A DNA stretch of 64,000 nucleotides from DASXKD01 sp963734725 (lineage in GTDB: Bacteria; Actinomycetota; Actinomycetes; Streptosporangiales; Streptosporangiaceae): assembly GCA_963734725.1 (NCBI GenBank), contig CAVTIX010000009.1:558001-622000 (forward strand). Direction: 5' to 3'. A program made the position numbers and the translations under genes. This document shows, in pieces, positions 46,405 through 54,952 of the stretch; within the stretch, counting starts at the first letter, position 1, and every line of letters starts with the position of its first letter. The notes beneath the pieces are model-generated. The model did no database searches. It was not told the origin of the DNA and saw nothing but the letters and a program-made list of their open reading frames with translations.

Positions 46405-46980
46405 ATGCTGAAGTACCTGTTCCTGCTGTACGGGACCAGCGAAACGCTCCCGGAGCCGGGCACCGAAGAGTTCACCCGGATGCGCGCCGGGCTCAGCCCC
46501 GGCGGGGCGCCCGTGCTGCTCGCGGACCAGGACCGCGGCCGCTGGGACCGCGCGATGATCTATGAAGGGGAGGCGCTCGTGGAGCAGGCGCTGCGCGGCA
46601 ACCGCCCCGGGCTGTACCAGATCCAGGCGGCGATCGCGGCGTGCCACTCCGGCGCGGCGAGCGCCGCGGACACCGACTGGCGGGAGATCGCCATGCTCTA
46701 CGGGGAGCTGATCCGCTACGAGCCGACGCCAATGGTGGAGGCGAACCGCGCCGTGGCGGTGGCCATGTCGGAAGGCCCGGAGGCCGGACTGGTCATCCTG
46801 GACACGGTCGGCGCCCACGCCCGCCTTGCCCGGTGGCCGCAGCTGCACATCGCCCGCGCGGAACTCCTGCGCCGCCTGGGACGGCGCGCGGAGGCGATCG
46901 CGGCCTACCAGACGGCGATCGCGCTGGAACCGCCCGCCCCCGAACGCGCCTACCTGGCCCGCCGGAAGCGGGAGTGGTAG
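46405..46980 (+). pseudogene. DGPF-ECF42 deletion chimera
   Basis: This intact 191-codon ORF has GGAGAGG before the ATG. Residues 1 to about 29 (MLKYLFLLYGTSE, PEPGTEEFTRM) match the N-terminus of a YCII/DGPF protein. From about residue 38 (VLLADQDRGRWDRAMI onward: LYQIQAAIAACHS, VEANRAVAVAMSEGPEAGLV, HIARAELLRRLGRRAEA) it matches the C-terminal helical domain of an ECF42 sigma factor. The DGPF motif and sigma regions 2 and 4 are gone. A single internal deletion across a DGPF-ECF42 operon explains this. It cannot act as a sigma factor; whether it has a residual regulatory role is unknown. Confidence 0.85.
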
Positions 46981-47031
46981 CCGTCAGCAAACCACTTCGC
47001 GCGGCCGGCGCCCGCGTGGCAGGGTGGGCCC

Positions 47032-47907
47032 GTGACGGAGTTCGAGGTGCGCGCGGCCACCGAGGATGACCTGGCGGCCATCGCCGCTGTAGCAGAATCG
47101 ACCGGGCCTGCCGAGGAATGGTCCGGCACCGATCCGGCCTACGTCCGGCACCTGCTGGCGCACGGGCAGGTCCTGGTGGCCGAACGCCAGGCCACCGGAG
47201 GGCAGGGCACGGTGGTCACCGGATTCGGCGCGACCCTGCGGATCGGGGACGGACCGGCCGCCATCACGATGCTGTGCGACCTGTTCGTGGACCCGGGGTC
47301 GCACGGCCGGGGCACCGGCCAGGCGCTGCTGGCCGCGCTCTGGGCCCCGGGCTCGCCGCGCATGACGTTCAGCAGCCTGCACGCCCATGCCCTGCCCGTG
47401 TATACGCGGGCGGGCCTGGACGCCTGGTGGCCGCTGCTGTACCTGGGCGGTGACGTCGGCGCGCTGCCGCGAGCGCCCGGCTGGACGGTCGCCGCGGCGT
47501 CGCCCGAGGAGGTGGCGGCGCTGGAGGCGGAGTGGACCGGGATCGACCGGTCGGCCGACCACCGGGCCTGGGCCGCCCGGCCCGGCGGGCAGCCGGTCAC
47601 CGCCCGCCACGGCGCGTCCGTGCTGGCGGCCGGCGCTGTGGCCGGCGAGGACGCCGAGTACGGCATCGCCCACCTGGCGCTGTCCCCGGCGGCCGGGGAC
47701 GGCGCGGCGGTGGAGGCGGTCATGGCCGTGCTCGCGTCGCTGAATCCCCCGGACGGCCGGGCCCGGGTGTACCTGCCCGGGCCGCACCCGGCCGTCCGGC
47801 CGCTGCTGGCCACGGGGTGGCACGTGGATGCCATGGATATCTTCATGGCCACCGATCCCGGCCTGCTCAACCCCCGCCGCGCCGTCCCCTCCCCCGCCTT
47901 CGCCTGA
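47032..47907 (+). CDS. GNAT-family N-acetyltransferase, two-domain
   Basis: This 291-residue protein starts at GTG (VTEFEVRAATEDDLAAIAAV). The first domain has the acetyl-CoA motif LFVDPGSHGRGTGQALLAAL at about 82-101. A second, degenerate GNAT-like half occupies about 145-280 (EAVMAVLASLNPPDGRARVY, PLLATGWHVDAMDIFMA). It follows the chimera by 51 nt and converges on the methyltransferase gene. Substrate unknown. Confidence 0.85.
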   Translation: MTEFEVRAATEDDLAAIAAVAESTGPAEEWSGTDPAYVRHLLAHGQVLVAERQATGGQGTVVTGFGATLRIGDGPAAITMLCDLFVDPGSHGRGTGQALLAALWAPGSPRMTFSSLHAHALPVYTRAGLDAWWPLLYLGGDVGALPRAPGWTVAAASPEEVAALEAEWTGIDRSADHRAWAARPGGQPVTARHGASVLAAGAVAGEDAEYGIAHLALSPAAGDGAAVEAVMAVLASLNPPDGRARVYLPGPHPAVRPLLATGWHVDAMDIFMATDPGLLNPRRAVPSPAFA

Positions 47908-47959
47908 ACGCCGGCCTCCCGGTTCCCGGGCCATGCGCCGGGAACCCCGAACCTCAGGC

Positions 47960-48007
47960 ATGAATGTGAGTTTGGTGTTCATAGCGCAACACCACGCTCA
48001 CATTCAT
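47960..48007. terminator. Bidirectional terminator-like inverted repeat
   Basis: ATGAATGTGAG-TTT-GGTGTT-N8-AACACC-ACG-CTCACATTCAT: an 11-bp outer and a 6-bp inner stem in a relatively AT-rich 48-nt block between the convergent GNAT and methyltransferase genes. There is no T-tract, and the low GC of the stem is unlike the surroundings, so an IS-derived or protein-binding palindrome is possible. Confidence 0.55.
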
Positions 48008-48010
48008 TAC

Positions 48011-48056
48011 CTCCGGGGCTTGCGCGGATCAGTCTCCGGGGCTTGCGCGGTCAGCC
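48011..48056. repeat. 23-nt direct repeat at the methyltransferase 3' end
   Basis: CTCCGGGGCTTGCGCGGATC plus AGT is followed immediately by the same sequence lacking one A; the second copy contains the methyltransferase stop. Confidence 0.9.
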
Positions 48057-48857
48057 GGGCATGATGGCGCAGAGGATGCGGTTCTCGCCGTACTGCCAGA
48101 GCGTCCCGATCTCGGCGAACCCGGCCGCGCGCAGCGCCGCGACGTGCTGGCTCAGCAGCACCGACTCCGAGCCGTGATGGTCTTCGCTCAGCCTGCGCTG
48201 CTCGCGCTCGGCGGCCGCGCCGGCCAGCTCCGGGGCCGCGGTCGCTGCCTCCCACCAGGCCTTCCAGTCTTCCCGGCCGCCTTCCTGGCCGTCAGCGTGC
48301 CGGCGGACAGCGCGCCCGCTGACGGCATCGCCGAGGCGGGCCAGGCCGGGCGCCGCTGCCTCGTCCTCCAACAGGTGGTCGCCGTCCAGCAGCAGGCCGC
48401 CGGGCCGCAGCACGGTCGCCAGCTCGGCGTACATGGCCCGCAGCTCGCCCGCGCTCAGCCAGTGCAGCGCGGTGGTGCTCACCGCCGCGTCCGCCGCCTG
48501 GCTCAGGCCCAGCCGGCCAGCCCAGCCCGGAACCCGCAGGTCCTGATCGGCGAAACGGAGCCCAGGTCGGTCACCGTGCGCGGCGCGGCCCAGCGCCAGC
48601 AGCAGCGGATCGGTGTCGATCGCCACCGCGCGCGCCGCGGGCATCCGGCCGAGCAACCGGACCGCGAGCGAGCCCGGGCCGCAGCCGAGGTCGAGCACGA
48701 GCGGATCATCCCGGCCGGCGCCCGCCTCGACCGCGTCGATGAGGACGGTGAAACGCTCCTCACGGTCGGGCATGAACCACTCTTGCTGTGCGTCCCAGCG
48801 GATGATCCACTGCGCCGCCTGATCCCGGTCCACCGCGGGCGCATCCCTTCTCGTCAC
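48051..48857 (-). CDS. Class I SAM-dependent methyltransferase
   Basis: This 268-residue cytoplasmic enzyme has motif I VLDLGCGPGSLAVRLLGRMP at about 54-73, the acidic residue ending beta-2 (AVAIDTDPLLLALG), motif II-like region AAVSTTALHWLSAGELRAMY and LRPGGLLLDGD. It resembles the UbiE/trans-aconitate methyltransferase superfamily. The C-terminal 90 residues are helical and variable. The substrate is not predictable. It faces the GNAT gene and lies 182 nt from the pfkA 3' end. Confidence 0.85.
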   Translation of the reverse strand: MTRRDAPAVDRDQAAQWIIRWDAQQEWFMPDREERFTVLIDAVEAGAGRDDPLVLDLGCGPGSLAVRLLGRMPAARAVAIDTDPLLLALGRAAHGDRPGLRFADQDLRVPGWAGRLGLSQAADAAVSTTALHWLSAGELRAMYAELATVLRPGGLLLDGDHLLEDEAAAPGLARLGDAVSGRAVRRHADGQEGGREDWKAWWEAATAAPELAGAAAEREQRRLSEDHHGSESVLLSQHVAALRAAGFAEIGTLWQYGENRILCAIMPG

Positions 48858-49039
48858 CGGCTCCCCGTGCGCGGGGCGCCCGGGCCTGATGCCAGAATTT
48901 CCCCCATGGAGCCCAACCAGGCCATCTCGGGCGGGCCTGGAACTGCCCCCTGCCCCGGTGAGACCGCCCGTCCTGCCGGGACCAGGCGCCGGGCGCCCGC
49001 CGTACCGGCATCCCTGCCCCCGTCACCGCGCTGAGCCGG

Positions 49040-50083
49040 TCAGCCGAAGAAGATCTCTGCCTCCGCGTAGCGCTCCGGGGGCACCAGCTTGAGCTCCCTG
49101 GTCGCCTCGGCGAGCGGCACGCGCACGATATCGGTCCCGCGCAGCGCCACCATCATGCCGAACGTCCCGTCGTGCACCGCCCTGATCGCGTGCACGCCGA
49201 ACCGCGTGGCCAGCACCCGGTCATACGCGGTCGGGGTCCCGCCGCGCTGGATGTGCCCGAGCACCGTGGCGCGCGCCTCCTTGGCGGTGCGCTTCTCGAT
49301 CGCATCAGCCAGCATCTGGCCGATGCCGCCGAGCCGGACGTGCCCGAACGCGTCCAGCCGCTGGTCCGACAGGGCCAGGGTCTCCTCCTCCGGCCGCGCG
49401 CCCTCGGCGACCACGACCAGCGGCGCGTACCGGGTCTCGAACCGGTGCTCCACGTAGGTGCACACCCGTTCCAGGCTGAACGGCTTCTCCGGGATGAGGA
49501 TCACGTTGGCGCCGCCGGCCATTCCCGCGTGCAGCGCGATCCAGCCTGCATGCCGGCCCATCACCTCGATGATCAGGGCGCGGTGATGGCTTTCGGCGGT
49601 GGTGTGCAGCCGGTCGATCGCCTCCATCGCGATGTTGACCGCGGTGTCGAAGCCGAACGTGTAGTCGGTCGCTCCGAGGTCGTTGTCGATGGTCTTGGGC
49701 ACGCCCACCACCGGCACTCCCTCGGCGTGCAGTGACGCCGCCACCCCGAGGGTGTCCTCACCGCCGATCGCCACCAGCGCATCCACGCCGAGTTCGGCCA
49801 GATTGCCCTTGACCCGCTCCAGGCCGGACTTGCCGTCCGCCGCCGCGCTGTCCGCCAGCGGGTTGGTGCGGGACGAGCCCAGGATCGTCCCGCCGCGCGG
49901 CAGGATGCCCCGGACCGCCTGGATGTCCAGCTGGATCGTGTCGCCCTCCAGCGGCCCGCGCCACCCGTCGCGGAATCCCAGGAACTCATAGCCGTACTCT
50001 GGGACTCCCGTCCGGACCAGGGCCCGGATCACAGCATTCAACCCCGGGCAGTCGCCCCCGCCGGTCAGCACGCCGATTCGCAT
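49040..50083 (-). CDS. pfkA: 6-phosphofructokinase, probably pyrophosphate-dependent
   Basis: This 347-residue enzyme phosphorylates fructose 6-phosphate. It has GVLTGGGDCPGLNAVIRALV (1-21), AIGGEDTLGVA (105-115), VPKTIDND (128-135) and EVMGRHAGWIAL. The glycine after GG-E in ATP-using relatives (GGEGT) is Asp110 here, and Lys130 precedes TIDND. The Asp/Lys pair is the known determinant of PPi as phosphoryl donor, as in the Amycolatopsis methanolica enzyme, so PPi use is predicted. The ATG at 50083 has TAATGT 7 nt upstream (leaderless). It is divergent from glpK, 19 nt apart. Confidence 0.92.
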   Translation of the reverse strand: MRIGVLTGGGDCPGLNAVIRALVRTGVPEYGYEFLGFRDGWRGPLEGDTIQLDIQAVRGILPRGGTILGSSRTNPLADSAAADGKSGLERVKGNLAELGVDALVAIGGEDTLGVAASLHAEGVPVVGVPKTIDNDLGATDYTFGFDTAVNIAMEAIDRLHTTAESHHRALIIEVMGRHAGWIALHAGMAGGANVILIPEKPFSLERVCTYVEHRFETRYAPLVVVAEGARPEEETLALSDQRLDAFGHVRLGGIGQMLADAIEKRTAKEARATVLGHIQRGGTPTAYDRVLATRFGVHAIRAVHDGTFGMMVALRGTDIVRVPLAEATRELKLVPPERYAEAEIFFG

Positions 50084-50102
50084 AGGAGAAACATTAGCCG
50101 TC
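50084..50102. promoter_or_regulatory. Nineteen-base divergent promoter gap, pfkA / glpK
   Basis: TAATGT on the minus strand (50096-50091) precedes the pfkA ATG by 7 nt. On the plus strand the same bases give AACATT ending 7-8 nt before the glpK ATG, alongside GGAGAA, which could be its Shine-Dalgarno. Both -35 regions would fall inside the opposite gene. Confidence 0.45.
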
Positions 50103-51578
50103 ATGAGCGTCCTTGCGATCGACGCCGGAACAACCGGAGTAACCGCGCTTGTGGTGGCCCCGGAGGGCACCGTGACCTCGCGCGGCTACCAGGAATTCCG
50201 GCAGTACTATCCGCAGCCCGGCTGGGTGGAACACCTGCCGGAGGACATCTGGCAGGCCGCCCTCGCAGCCTGCCGCCCGGCCCTGGCCGGGGCCCCGGGG
50301 CCGGTCACCGCGCTGGGCATCACCAACCAGCGGGAGACGGCGGTGCTGTGGGACCGGGCGACGCTGGCCGCGCCCCGGCGGGCCATCGTCTGGCAGGACC
50401 GGCGGACCGCCCGGCTGTGCGACGAACTGCGGGAAGCCGGGCACGAGGACCGGGTCAGCGAACTGACCGGCCTGCGGCTCGACCCCTACTTCACCGGCAC
50501 CAAGCTGACCTGGCTGGCCATGGAGGAACCGGCCACCTGGGCGGGCCTGGCCGACGGCTCGCTGGCCGCCGGCACGGTGGACTCCTACCTGATCGCCCGG
50601 CTCACCGGCGGGGCGCGCCATGTCACCGACGCGTCCAACGCCTCCCGCACGCTGCTGTTCGACATCACCGCGGGCCGGTGGTCCGCTGAGCTGTGCGAGC
50701 TGCTGCGGGTGCCGGCCGCGGCGCTGCCCGAGGTGGTCCCCTCCACCGGCGTCGCCGGGCGCACCGATCCGGGTGTGTTCTTCGGCCTGGACCTGCCCAT
50801 CGCCGGTATCGCCGGCGATCAGCAGGCTGCGCTGTTCGGCCAGGCGTGCTTCGCACCGGGCGACGCGAAGTGCACCTACGGGACCGGCTCGTTCGTCCTC
50901 ACCAACACCGGCAGCGCGGTGGCCCGCCCAGGCAACGGGCTGCTGTCCACGGTGGCCTGGATGGACGGCGCCGGCGCGCTGACCTACGCTCTCGAGGGCT
51001 CGGTGTTCGTGACCGGGGCAGCAGTCCAATGGCTGCGCGACGGGCTCGGGCTGCTGGATGACGCCGCGCAGAGCGAGGCGCTCGCCCGGTCCGTCCCGGA
51101 CAGCGGCGGGGTGGTGTTCGTGCCGGCGCTGACCGGGCTCGGCGCGCCCGACTGGGATCCCGACGCCAGAGGCGCGATATTCGGCATCACCCGCGGCGCC
51201 ACCCGGGCGCACCTGGTCCGCGCCACCTTGGAGGCGATCGCCTACGAGGTCCGCGACGTGTTCGACGTGATGGTCACGGGTGACTCGCGCGCTGGCCGCA
51301 CGCTGCGGGCCGACGGCGGGGCGAGCGCCAACGACCTGCTCATGCAACTGCAGGCCGATCAGCTCCGGGTCCCGGTGGAGCGGCCGGAGATCATGGAGAC
51401 CACGGCGCTGGGCGCGGCATTCCTCGCCGGGCTCGCCGCGGGCGTGTGGGCCTCGCCGGCCGAACTGGCGGACACCTGGCGGCTGGGCCAGCGGTTCGAG
51501 CCGCAGGACCGCGACGACGAGGGGCATGACCGCTGGCGACGCGCCGTGGACCGGGCGAAAGGCTGGGCCCGCGGCTGA
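50103..51578 (+). CDS. glpK: Glycerol kinase (FGGY family)
   Basis: This 491-residue sugar kinase has the first phosphate loop VLAIDAGTTGVTALVV, the glycerol-kinase-specific GITNQRETAVLWDR, AIVWQDRRTARLCDEL, PYFTGTKLTWL, and the second FGGY block with YGTGSFVLTNTG and TGLGAPDWDPDARGAIFGI. It should make glycerol 3-phosphate from glycerol and ATP. The N-terminus reads DAGTTGV where most glycerol kinases have DQGTTSS, a small deviation. Glycerol 3-phosphate is the acceptor for acyltransferases, and an acyltransferase gene lies next to it, facing the opposite way. Confidence 0.92.
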   Translation: MSVLAIDAGTTGVTALVVAPEGTVTSRGYQEFRQYYPQPGWVEHLPEDIWQAALAACRPALAGAPGPVTALGITNQRETAVLWDRATLAAPRRAIVWQDRRTARLCDELREAGHEDRVSELTGLRLDPYFTGTKLTWLAMEEPATWAGLADGSLAAGTVDSYLIARLTGGARHVTDASNASRTLLFDITAGRWSAELCELLRVPAAALPEVVPSTGVAGRTDPGVFFGLDLPIAGIAGDQQAALFGQACFAPGDAKCTYGTGSFVLTNTGSAVARPGNGLLSTVAWMDGAGALTYALEGSVFVTGAAVQWLRDGLGLLDDAAQSEALARSVPDSGGVVFVPALTGLGAPDWDPDARGAIFGITRGATRAHLVRATLEAIAYEVRDVFDVMVTGDSRAGRTLRADGGASANDLLMQLQADQLRVPVERPEIMETTALGAAFLAGLAAGVWASPAELADTWRLGQRFEPQDRDDEGHDRWRRAVDRAKGWARG

Positions 51579-51631
51579 CGCCGCCGCCCGCCGCCGGATG
51601 TCCTGGCCGCGCCGCCGGTCGGCCGCAGCGG

Positions 51632-52399
51632 CTAGGACGGTCCCGGGGTCGGGCTGGGGACCGCTTCCTGCTCGGCGGCGCCGTCCGGGGTGGCCGCGCC
51701 GTCCGGAGTAGCCGCGCTGCCGGGCTTGGCCCGCTTCTTGGCGCGCTGCGCGTCCTCGTCCACGTATACCTGGCCGGACAGGTTCATCACCGCGTACATG
51801 ATCTCGTCGGTGACCGCCCGCAGCACCAGCCGATCCGACTTCAGGCCCGCGTACCGGGAGAAGTCCAGCGGCTTGCCGAACCTGACGCCGGGCCGGATCG
51901 ACAGCCGCGGCAGCAGCCGGCCGGGCGGCTGGAGTTCAAAGGTCCCGATCATGGCGCACGGGATCACCGGCGCCCCCGACTCCAGGGCTAGCCGCGCGAC
52001 CCCGGTCTTGCCGCGGTAGAGGCGGCCGTCCGGCGTCCTGGTGCCCTCGGGATAGATGCCGAGCAGCTTCTTCTCGGCCAGCACCCGCAGGCCGGTCCGC
52101 AGCGCCCGTTCGCTCGCCTTGCCCCCGGTCCGGTCCACCGGAATCTGCCCGACCCCACGGAAGAAGGCCTTGCTGATCAGGCCCTTCAACCCGGGCCCGG
52201 TGAAGTACTCGGACTTGGCGAGGAACGTCACCTTGCGCGGGAGCGGCAGCGGGCCGAAGAAGTGGTCGGAGAACGACAGGTGGTTCCAGGCAAGGATGGC
52301 CGGCCCTTCGCGCGGCACATTGTCCGCCCCCTCCGACCACGGCCGGAACAAGATCGCGAGGATGGGGCCGAGGATCGCTTTGGCCAGCCAGTAACCCAT
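51632..52399 (-). CDS. 1-acyl-sn-glycerol-3-phosphate acyltransferase family protein
   Basis: This 255-residue PlsC-family enzyme has the catalytic H-x4-D box in WNHLSFSDHFF (about 38-48), the substrate box YPEGTRTPDGRLYRGKTGVA and VIPCAMIGT. A hydrophobic N-terminus (LAKAILGPILAILF) probably anchors it to the membrane. It corresponds to M. tuberculosis Rv2182c. The tail contains a short Ala/Thr/Pro repeat (AATPDGAATPDG). The ATG at 52399 has GGGAG 9 nt upstream; the longer ORF lacks support. Confidence 0.9.
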   Translation of the reverse strand: MGYWLAKAILGPILAILFRPWSEGADNVPREGPAILAWNHLSFSDHFFGPLPLPRKVTFLAKSEYFTGPGLKGLISKAFFRGVGQIPVDRTGGKASERALRTGLRVLAEKKLLGIYPEGTRTPDGRLYRGKTGVARLALESGAPVIPCAMIGTFELQPPGRLLPRLSIRPGVRFGKPLDFSRYAGLKSDRLVLRAVTDEIMYAVMNLSGQVYVDEDAQRAKKRAKPGSAATPDGAATPDGAAEQEAVPSPTPGPS

Positions 52400-52581
52400 G
52401 GTCACATGCTCCCACGTCCGGGGGATCACCGGCAGTCCCCGGCCCCGGTGGCCTTGGGCTGCAGGGCATGCCCTGACCCCGGGGCGACTTTTCCTGGCCA
52501 TGCCCGGCTCCCTGTTTCGGCGTGCGCTCTGTCATGGCGGCGTGCGACGATGCGGGAGAGCGCAGGTGCGAAAGGACGGCC

Positions 52582-53343
52582 GTGATGCCAGTAATGCCGG
52601 GGGCGGAGCCCTTCTTTCACTCCGGGGGCAGCACCGGGGTCCTGCTCTGCCACGGGTTCACCGGAACCCCCGCGTCGCTGCGGCCGTGGGCCGATCACCT
52701 CGCCGCCGCCGGGCTGACCGTCTCCCTGCCCCGGCTGCCCGGCCACGGCACGACCTGGCAGGACATGGCGCATACCCGGTGGGAAGACTGGTTCGCGGAG
52801 GTGGACCGGGCCTACGAGGAACTGCGCGGGCAAGCGGACGAGATCTTCCTGATGGGCCTGTCGATGGGGGGCTGCCTCGCGCTGCGGATGGCCGAGCTGC
52901 GCGGCGACGGCGTGGCCGGGCTGGTGCTGGTGAATCCCTCGGTCACGGCCGACACCAAGCTGTTCCTGCTGGCGCCGGTGCTGAAGCTCGTCGTGCCCTC
53001 GTTGAAGGGGATCGGCAGCGACATCAAGAAGGAGGGCGTCCACGAGCTGAGCTATGACCGGGTGCCGGTGCGGGCCGCGGCGACCCTGCCGCAGTTGTGG
53101 AAGGCCACCCAGCAGCAGCTTGGCGACGTTACCCAGCCGGTGCTGATCTACGTCAGCACGACCGACCATGTGGTGGGACCGGGCAGTATGAAGGTGCTGC
53201 GGTCCGCGCTGCCGGCCGCACAGCTCACCGTGCGTGAGTGCGCGGACAGCTACCACGTGGCCACGCTGGACAACGATGCGACGGTGATCTTCGCCGGCAG
53301 CCTGGACTTTGTCCGCGCCCACAGTCGCGCCGGAAGGGAATGA
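52582..53343 (+). CDS. Alpha/beta hydrolase, carboxylesterase/monoacylglycerol-lipase type
   Basis: This protein of about 253 residues has an oxyanion HGFTGTP, the nucleophile elbow FLMGLSMGGCLAL, an acid in VSTTDHVVGPGS and the His in SYHVATLDNDA: a complete triad. It resembles thermostable carboxylesterase Est30-like and monoacylglycerol lipases. AAGGA lies before the GTG at 52582; ATG 52585 is the next codon and equally possible. Divergent from the acyltransferase, it may act on related lipids. Its stop overlaps the next ATG (ATGA). Confidence 0.87.
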   Translation: MMPVMPGAEPFFHSGGSTGVLLCHGFTGTPASLRPWADHLAAAGLTVSLPRLPGHGTTWQDMAHTRWEDWFAEVDRAYEELRGQADEIFLMGLSMGGCLALRMAELRGDGVAGLVLVNPSVTADTKLFLLAPVLKLVVPSLKGIGSDIKKEGVHELSYDRVPVRAAATLPQLWKATQQQLGDVTQPVLIYVSTTDHVVGPGSMKVLRSALPAAQLTVRECADSYHVATLDNDATVIFAGSLDFVRAHSRAGRE

Positions 53344-53963
53344 ACGGGGGTGATCGCGAGATGACCGGAGATCCAAGCGAGGAGGCGGCCTGGCGGGACC
53401 TGGTCGCCCAGTACGCCACGCCCACCGCGACGGACGGTACGCCTACGCCGTGGCCGACCAGGGAGGACCTATCTGGTCCCGGCACGCCGGGCCAGGAAGA
53501 GACCGGCCCGGACAGCAGCGGCCAGGACACCGCCGACCTGGATATCACCGGCCTGGACATGGCCGACCCGGACGATCCCGGCGCCGACGCGGCGCAGCCA
53601 CCCGGCCCGCGCTGGCCTGCGGCGCCCGGGCCGTTCGGCGGGATGAATCCTGGCCCGCCGCAGATCCGCATCGTCCGCCCGGCCAGCCCCGCGCCGCTGC
53701 CCGGCGGCGACGACGACGATCATTTCGTGCCCCCGACGCCGCCGCCGATGCCCCGGCTGGACCCGGTCACCAAGGGCGCCTGGGTCGCCCTGTTCGGCGG
53801 GCCTGCGTACCTGCTCATCGCCGTGATGCTGAACTGGCAGGTGGCAAGCTGGGCGGCGTTCACCGCCGTGGCTGCGTTTGTCGGCGGCTTCGCAACGCTC
53901 GTCGTGCGCATGGGTGACCGGCCGCCGCGCGATTCGGGCCCGGACGACGGGGCCGTGGTTTAG
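53340..53963 (+). CDS. Membrane protein with acidic Pro-rich N-terminus, unknown function
   Basis: This 207-residue protein has residues 1-140 as a disordered acidic and Pro/Gly-rich cytoplasmic region. Two predicted transmembrane helices near the C-terminus follow (GAWVALFGGPAYLLIAVML and WAAFTAVAAFVGGFATLVVR), with a short acidic tail. No domain is recognised. It overlaps the hydrolase stop by 4 nt, so the two are probably cotranslated. A start at ATG 53361 is possible. Confidence 0.7.
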   Translation: MNGGDREMTGDPSEEAAWRDLVAQYATPTATDGTPTPWPTREDLSGPGTPGQEETGPDSSGQDTADLDITGLDMADPDDPGADAAQPPGPRWPAAPGPFGGMNPGPPQIRIVRPASPAPLPGGDDDDHFVPPTPPPMPRLDPVTKGAWVALFGGPAYLLIAVMLNWQVASWAAFTAVAAFVGGFATLVVRMGDRPPRDSGPDDGAVV

Positions 53964-54007
53964 GGCCCGCACGGCCCACCCGTCGCCGGAGCTGTCCGGC
54001 CTCAGCG

Positions 54008-54952
54008 TCAGCCGTTCTGGACCAGGTCAGCGGCGCCGACGATGCCCGCGTCCGCGCCTAGCGCCGCCCGCAGAATCTCCACCCGCGGCCGGTATCCCGT
54101 GCCGGGGAGCGCCTTGTCGAAGGCAGCCCGCGCCGGGCCCAGCAGCAGTTCTCCTGCCTCGCTGACCCCGCCGCCGACCACAATGCACTCGGGGTCGAGG
54201 ATCGCCGCCAGGTTGGCCAGCCCTTGCCCGAGCCAGGTGCCGACGATCGAAAAGCAGCGCAGTGCCGCCGGGTCCCCTTCCCTGGCGGCCTCGGTGATAT
54301 GGGTGCCGGTGATCGCGGCGGCGTTGCCGCCAGCCAGCTGGAGCAGGCGCATCGCCCCGCCCGGCGAGCGCATGGCGAAGTCTCGCGCCTCCGTCATCAG
54401 GGCGCTGCCGCTGGCGTACTGTTCCCAGCAGCCCCGGTTCCCGCAACCGCACAACCGCCCATCGGGCACCACCCGGGTGTGCCCCGGCTCGCCCGCCATC
54501 CCCCACCGGCCCCGGTAGAGCCTGCCGTCCAGGATGAAGCCGGCCCCAATGCCGGTGCCCACGGAAACGAACACGACGTGCGCATGCCCGCGCGCCGCGC
54601 CGAACCTGACCTCGGCCCAGGCGCTGGCGTTGCCGTCGTTGTCCACGGTGACCGGCAGACCCACCAGGCCGGTCAGCTTGGCGCGCAGCGGTTCGCCGCG
54701 CCAGGCCAGGTTCGGCGCGAACACCACGATGCCGCCCGCCTCGTCCACGAAGCCGGCCGCCCCCACCCCGACCGCAGAGACCTCGTGACGGCCAAGCAAC
54801 TCGGTGACAACCGCAGCGATCGCCGCAGCCGTCCGCTCCGGGCTGGCGGCCGGGGTGGCGCTCCGCAGTTTCTCGATGATGCGGCCGCGCTCGTTGACGA
54901 CCCCGGCAGCTACCTTGGTGCCCCCGACATCAACCCCGATCGTCAGGCTCAT
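54008..54952 (-). CDS. glk: ROK-family glucokinase
   Basis: This 314-residue enzyme phosphorylates glucose. The N-terminal ATP-binding loop is IGVDVGGTKVAAGVV, the catalytic DNDGNASAWAE lies around 105, and the ROK zinc motif is CGCGNRGCWEQYASG at about 168-182, preceded by EPGHTRV. Streptomyces Glk of this class also serves in carbon catabolite repression. The ATG overlaps the end of the upstream repeat-containing gene, so the four genes metallophosphoesterase-side to glk form a tight minus-strand cluster. Confidence 0.94.
   Translation of the reverse strand: MSLTIGVDVGGTKVAAGVVNERGRIIEKLRSATPAASPERTAAAIAAVVTELLGRHEVSAVGVGAAGFVDEAGGIVVFAPNLAWRGEPLRAKLTGLVGLPVTVDNDGNASAWAEVRFGAARGHAHVVFVSVGTGIGAGFILDGRLYRGRWGMAGEPGHTRVVPDGRLCGCGNRGCWEQYASGSALMTEARDFAMRSPGGAMRLLQLAGGNAAAITGTHITEAAREGDPAALRCFSIVGTWLGQGLANLAAILDPECIVVGGGVSEAGELLLGPARAAFDKALPGTGYRPRVEILRAALGADAGIVGAADLVQNG

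Noticed and set aside
48906..49034. Small plus-strand ORF after CAGAAT near 48893
   Set aside because: The -10-like hexamer spacing is suggestive, but the 42-codon Pro/Ala/Arg-rich peptide has no features and ends against pfkA.
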